In this document: piece by piece, positions 61,641-64,000 of the stretch
Position numbering within the stretch: position 1 is the stretch's first letter
Layout: every line of letters starts with the position of its first letter
DNA from: Mimachlamys varia
Lineage: Eukaryota; Mollusca; Bivalvia; Pectinida; Pectinidae
Reading direction: 5' to 3'
Assembly: GCA_947623455.1 (NCBI GenBank)
Contig: OX392529.1
Coordinates: forward strand, 2,294,001-2,358,000
DNA length: 64,000 nt
Translations under genes and position numbers: made by a program
Notes under the pieces: generated by a model
Database searches by the model: none
Seen by the model: the letters and a program-made list of their open reading frames with translations, nothing else
What the model was told of the DNA's origin: nothing

Positions 61641-63780
61641 GGACCAGGGTACCAGTAATGATCTGGAGGAATAATGAGCATGAGACAGGACTAGTAAGGA
61701 ACAGGGAGGACCAGGGTACCAGTGATGATCTGGAGGAATAATGAGCATGAGACAGGACTAGTAAGGAACAGGGGGGACCGGGGTACCAGTGATGATCTGG
61801 AGGAATAATGAGCATGAGACAGGACTAGTAAGGAACAGGGAGGACCAGGGTACCAGTGATGATCTGGGGGAATAATGAACATGAGACAGGACTAGTAAGG
61901 AACAGGGAGGACCAGGGTACCAGTGATGACCTGGAGGAATAATGAGCATGAGACAGAACTAGTAAGGAACAGGGAGGACCAGGGTACCAGAGATGATCTG
62001 GAGGAATAATGAGCATGAGACAGGAATAGTAAGGAACAGGGAGGACCAGGGTACCAGTGATGATCTGGAGGAATAATGGGCATGAGACAGGACTAGTAAG
62101 GAACAGGGAGGACCGGGGTACCAGTGATGATCTGGAAGAATAATGAGCATGAGACAGGACTAGTAAGGAACAGGGAGGACCGGGGTACCAGTGATGATCT
62201 GGAGGAATAATGAGCATGAGACAGGACCAGTAAGGAACAGGGAGGACCGGGGTACCGGTGATGACCTGGAGGAATAATGAACATGAGACAGGACTAGTAA
62301 GGAACAGGGAGGACCGGGGTACCAGTGATGATCTGGGAGAATAAGGAGCATGAGACGGGACTAGTAAGGAACAGGGAGGACCTGGGTACCAGTGATGATC
62401 TGGAGGAATAATGAGCATGAGATGGGACTAGTAAGGAACAGGGAGGACCAGGGTACCAGTGATGATCTGGAGGAATAATGAGCATGAGACGGGACTAGTA
62501 AGGAACAGGGAGGACCAGAGTACCAGTGATGACCTGGAGGAATAATGAGCATGAGACGGGACTAGTAAGGAACAGGGAGGACCAGGGTACCAGTGATGAC
62601 CTGGAGGAATAATGAGCATGAGACAGGACTAGTAAGGAACAGGGAGGACCAGGGTACCAGTGATGACCTGGAGGAATAATGAACATGAGACAGGACTAGT
62701 AAGGAACAGGGAGGACCAGGGTACCAGTGATGATCTGGAGGAATAATGAGCACAAGACAGGACTAGTAAGGAACAGGGAGGACCAGGGTACCAGTGATGA
62801 TCTGGAGGAATAATGAGCACCAGACAGGACTAATAAGGATCAGGGAGGACCAGGGTACCAGTAATGATCTGGAGGAATAATGAGCATGAGACAGGACTAG
62901 TAAGGAACAGGGAGGACGGGGGTACCAGCGATGATCTGGAGGAATAATTAGCATGAGACAGGACTAGTAAGGAACAGGGGGGACTCGGGTACCAGTGATG
63001 ATCTGGAGGAATAATGAGCATGAGACAGGACTAGTAAGGAACAGGGAGGACCGGGGTACAAGTGATGATCTGGAGGAATAATGAGCATGAGACAGGACTA
63101 GTAAGGATCAGGGAGGACCAGGGTACCAGTGATGATCTGGGGGAATAATGAGCATGAGACAGGACTAGTAAGGATCAGGGAGGACCAGGGTACCTGTGAT
63201 GATCTGGAGGAATAATGAGCATGAGACAGGACTAGTAAGGAACAGGGAGGGCCAGGGTACCAGTGATGATCTGGGAGAATAATGAGCATGAGACGGGACT
63301 AGTAAGAACAGGGAGGACCAGGGTACCAGTGATGATCTGGAGGAAAAATGAGCATGAGACAGGACTAGTAAGGAACAGGGAGGACCAGGATACCAGTGAT
63401 GATCTGGAGGAATAATGAGCATGAGACAAGACTAGTAAGGATCAGGGAGGACCAGGGTACCAGTGATGATCTGGAGGAATAATGAGCATGAGACAGGACT
63501 AGTAAGGAACAGGGAGGGCCAGGGTACCAGTGATGATCTGGAGGAATAATGAGCATGAGACGGGACTAGTAAGAACAGGGAGGATCAGGGTACCAGTGAT
63601 GATCTGGAGGAATAATGAGCATGAGACAGGACTAGTAAGGAACAGGGAGGACCGGGGTACCAGTGATGATCTGGAGGAATAATGAGCATGAGACAGTACT
63701 AGTAAGGAACAGGGAGGACCAGGGTACCAGTGATGATCTGGAGGAATAATGAGCATGAGACGGGACTAGTAAGAACAGGG
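61641..63780. repeat. 67-bp minisatellite, about 32 copies
   Basis: The unit is GAGGACCAGGGTACCAGTGA plus TGATCTGGAGGAATAATGAG, CATGAGACAGGACTAGTAAG and GAACAGG, 67 bp. Since 67 is not a multiple of three, the same roughly 63-residue minus frame restarts every unit. Two units near 63307 and 63770 have lost one G (AAGAACAGG). The copies are highly homogeneous. Confidence 0.95.
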
Positions 63781-64000
63781 CTAGGGATGACTAACGATGA
63801 CCTGCAGATTAGTCGTGACCAGTGGTCAAATATAATAAAGCCCATTGATCATGATCATAATACTGACCAGGTATAAAACTTCATTAGTATTAGAGTCTAC
63901 CTTACAAAGTCTTGTTGATAGAGAGGTTAATTAAGCTTTAAGAGATGACAAGAGGAATAAGTCATACCAGCATGGTTGGCTGACTTGTTTGTGTTTAGGG
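63781..64000. other. unique sequence to window end
   Basis: Single-copy sequence after the 67-bp array. Nothing supported. Confidence 0.5.

Noticed and set aside
61641..63780. Series of 63-residue minus frames spaced 67 bp
   Set aside because: The same peptide restarts each unit because 67 is not a multiple of three. It is a repeat artefact.
25254..64000. Missing 5' exon or exons of the calcium sensor gene
   Set aside because: I looked through the unique spacers on the minus strand for the WYKGF/KDCP-type N-terminal region and found nothing convincing. They may lie beyond the window or be too diverged to see by eye.

Overview
This is a eukaryotic, almost certainly metazoan, window. The evidence is an intron-containing neuronal calcium sensor gene, a LINE-type reverse transcriptase fragment with poly(A) tail and target-site duplication, a Pol III-type tRNA-like sequence and at least one MITE. 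A mollusc, probably a bivalve, is the best guess. It rests on protein character, AT-rich composition, the TGACCTTGACCTT-type dispersed repeats near 25.8-26.2 and 59.9-60.3 kb, and short TTATCTCCCTT motifs (e.g. near 18245 and 18443). That is an inference, not a proof.

Roughly three quarters of the 64 kb (about 50 kb by adding up the arrays) is tandem repeat. There are about 26 distinct minisatellite families with periods of 19 to 78 bp, laid end to end with short unique spacers. The largest are a 41-bp array (about 6.1-15.85 kb), a 31-bp array (32.0-37.9 kb), a 56-bp array (20.2-24.6 kb), a 27-bp array (1.05-5.3 kb) and a 54-bp array (45.1-49.3 kb). Most long open frames in the window are by-products of arrays whose period is a multiple of three.

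Two credible protein-coding loci are visible, both on the minus strand. The first is the 3' part of a neuronal calcium sensor (frequenin/recoverin-family) gene with four exons at 25253-25164, 20165-20087, 19519-19353 and 18915-18823. They splice in frame and encode 142 residues with three complete EF-hand loops. The 5' exon or exons (about 47 residues by comparison with the family) were not found. The second is an intronless 336-residue reading frame (50501-49491) of unknown function with five degenerate copies of a short motif. A third coding remnant (26241-27157) is a 5'-truncated, frameshifted LINE ORF2 end.

The most unusual feature is how the arrays relate to the calcium sensor gene. Three of its exon edges have themselves become minisatellite units. 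The 3' splice site plus first bases of one exon is repeated about 80 times in the preceding intron. The 5' splice site of the next exon is repeated four times, and the end of the coding sequence plus 3' UTR is repeated four times. Separately, at least nine arrays with otherwise unrelated units share an (A)CAGGT(A/G) core, i.e. a proto-splice-site sequence. Together these suggest that splice-junction sequence, or a protein or structure that recognises it, may be seeding tandem amplification here. All of this was read by eye; copy numbers are period-based estimates.
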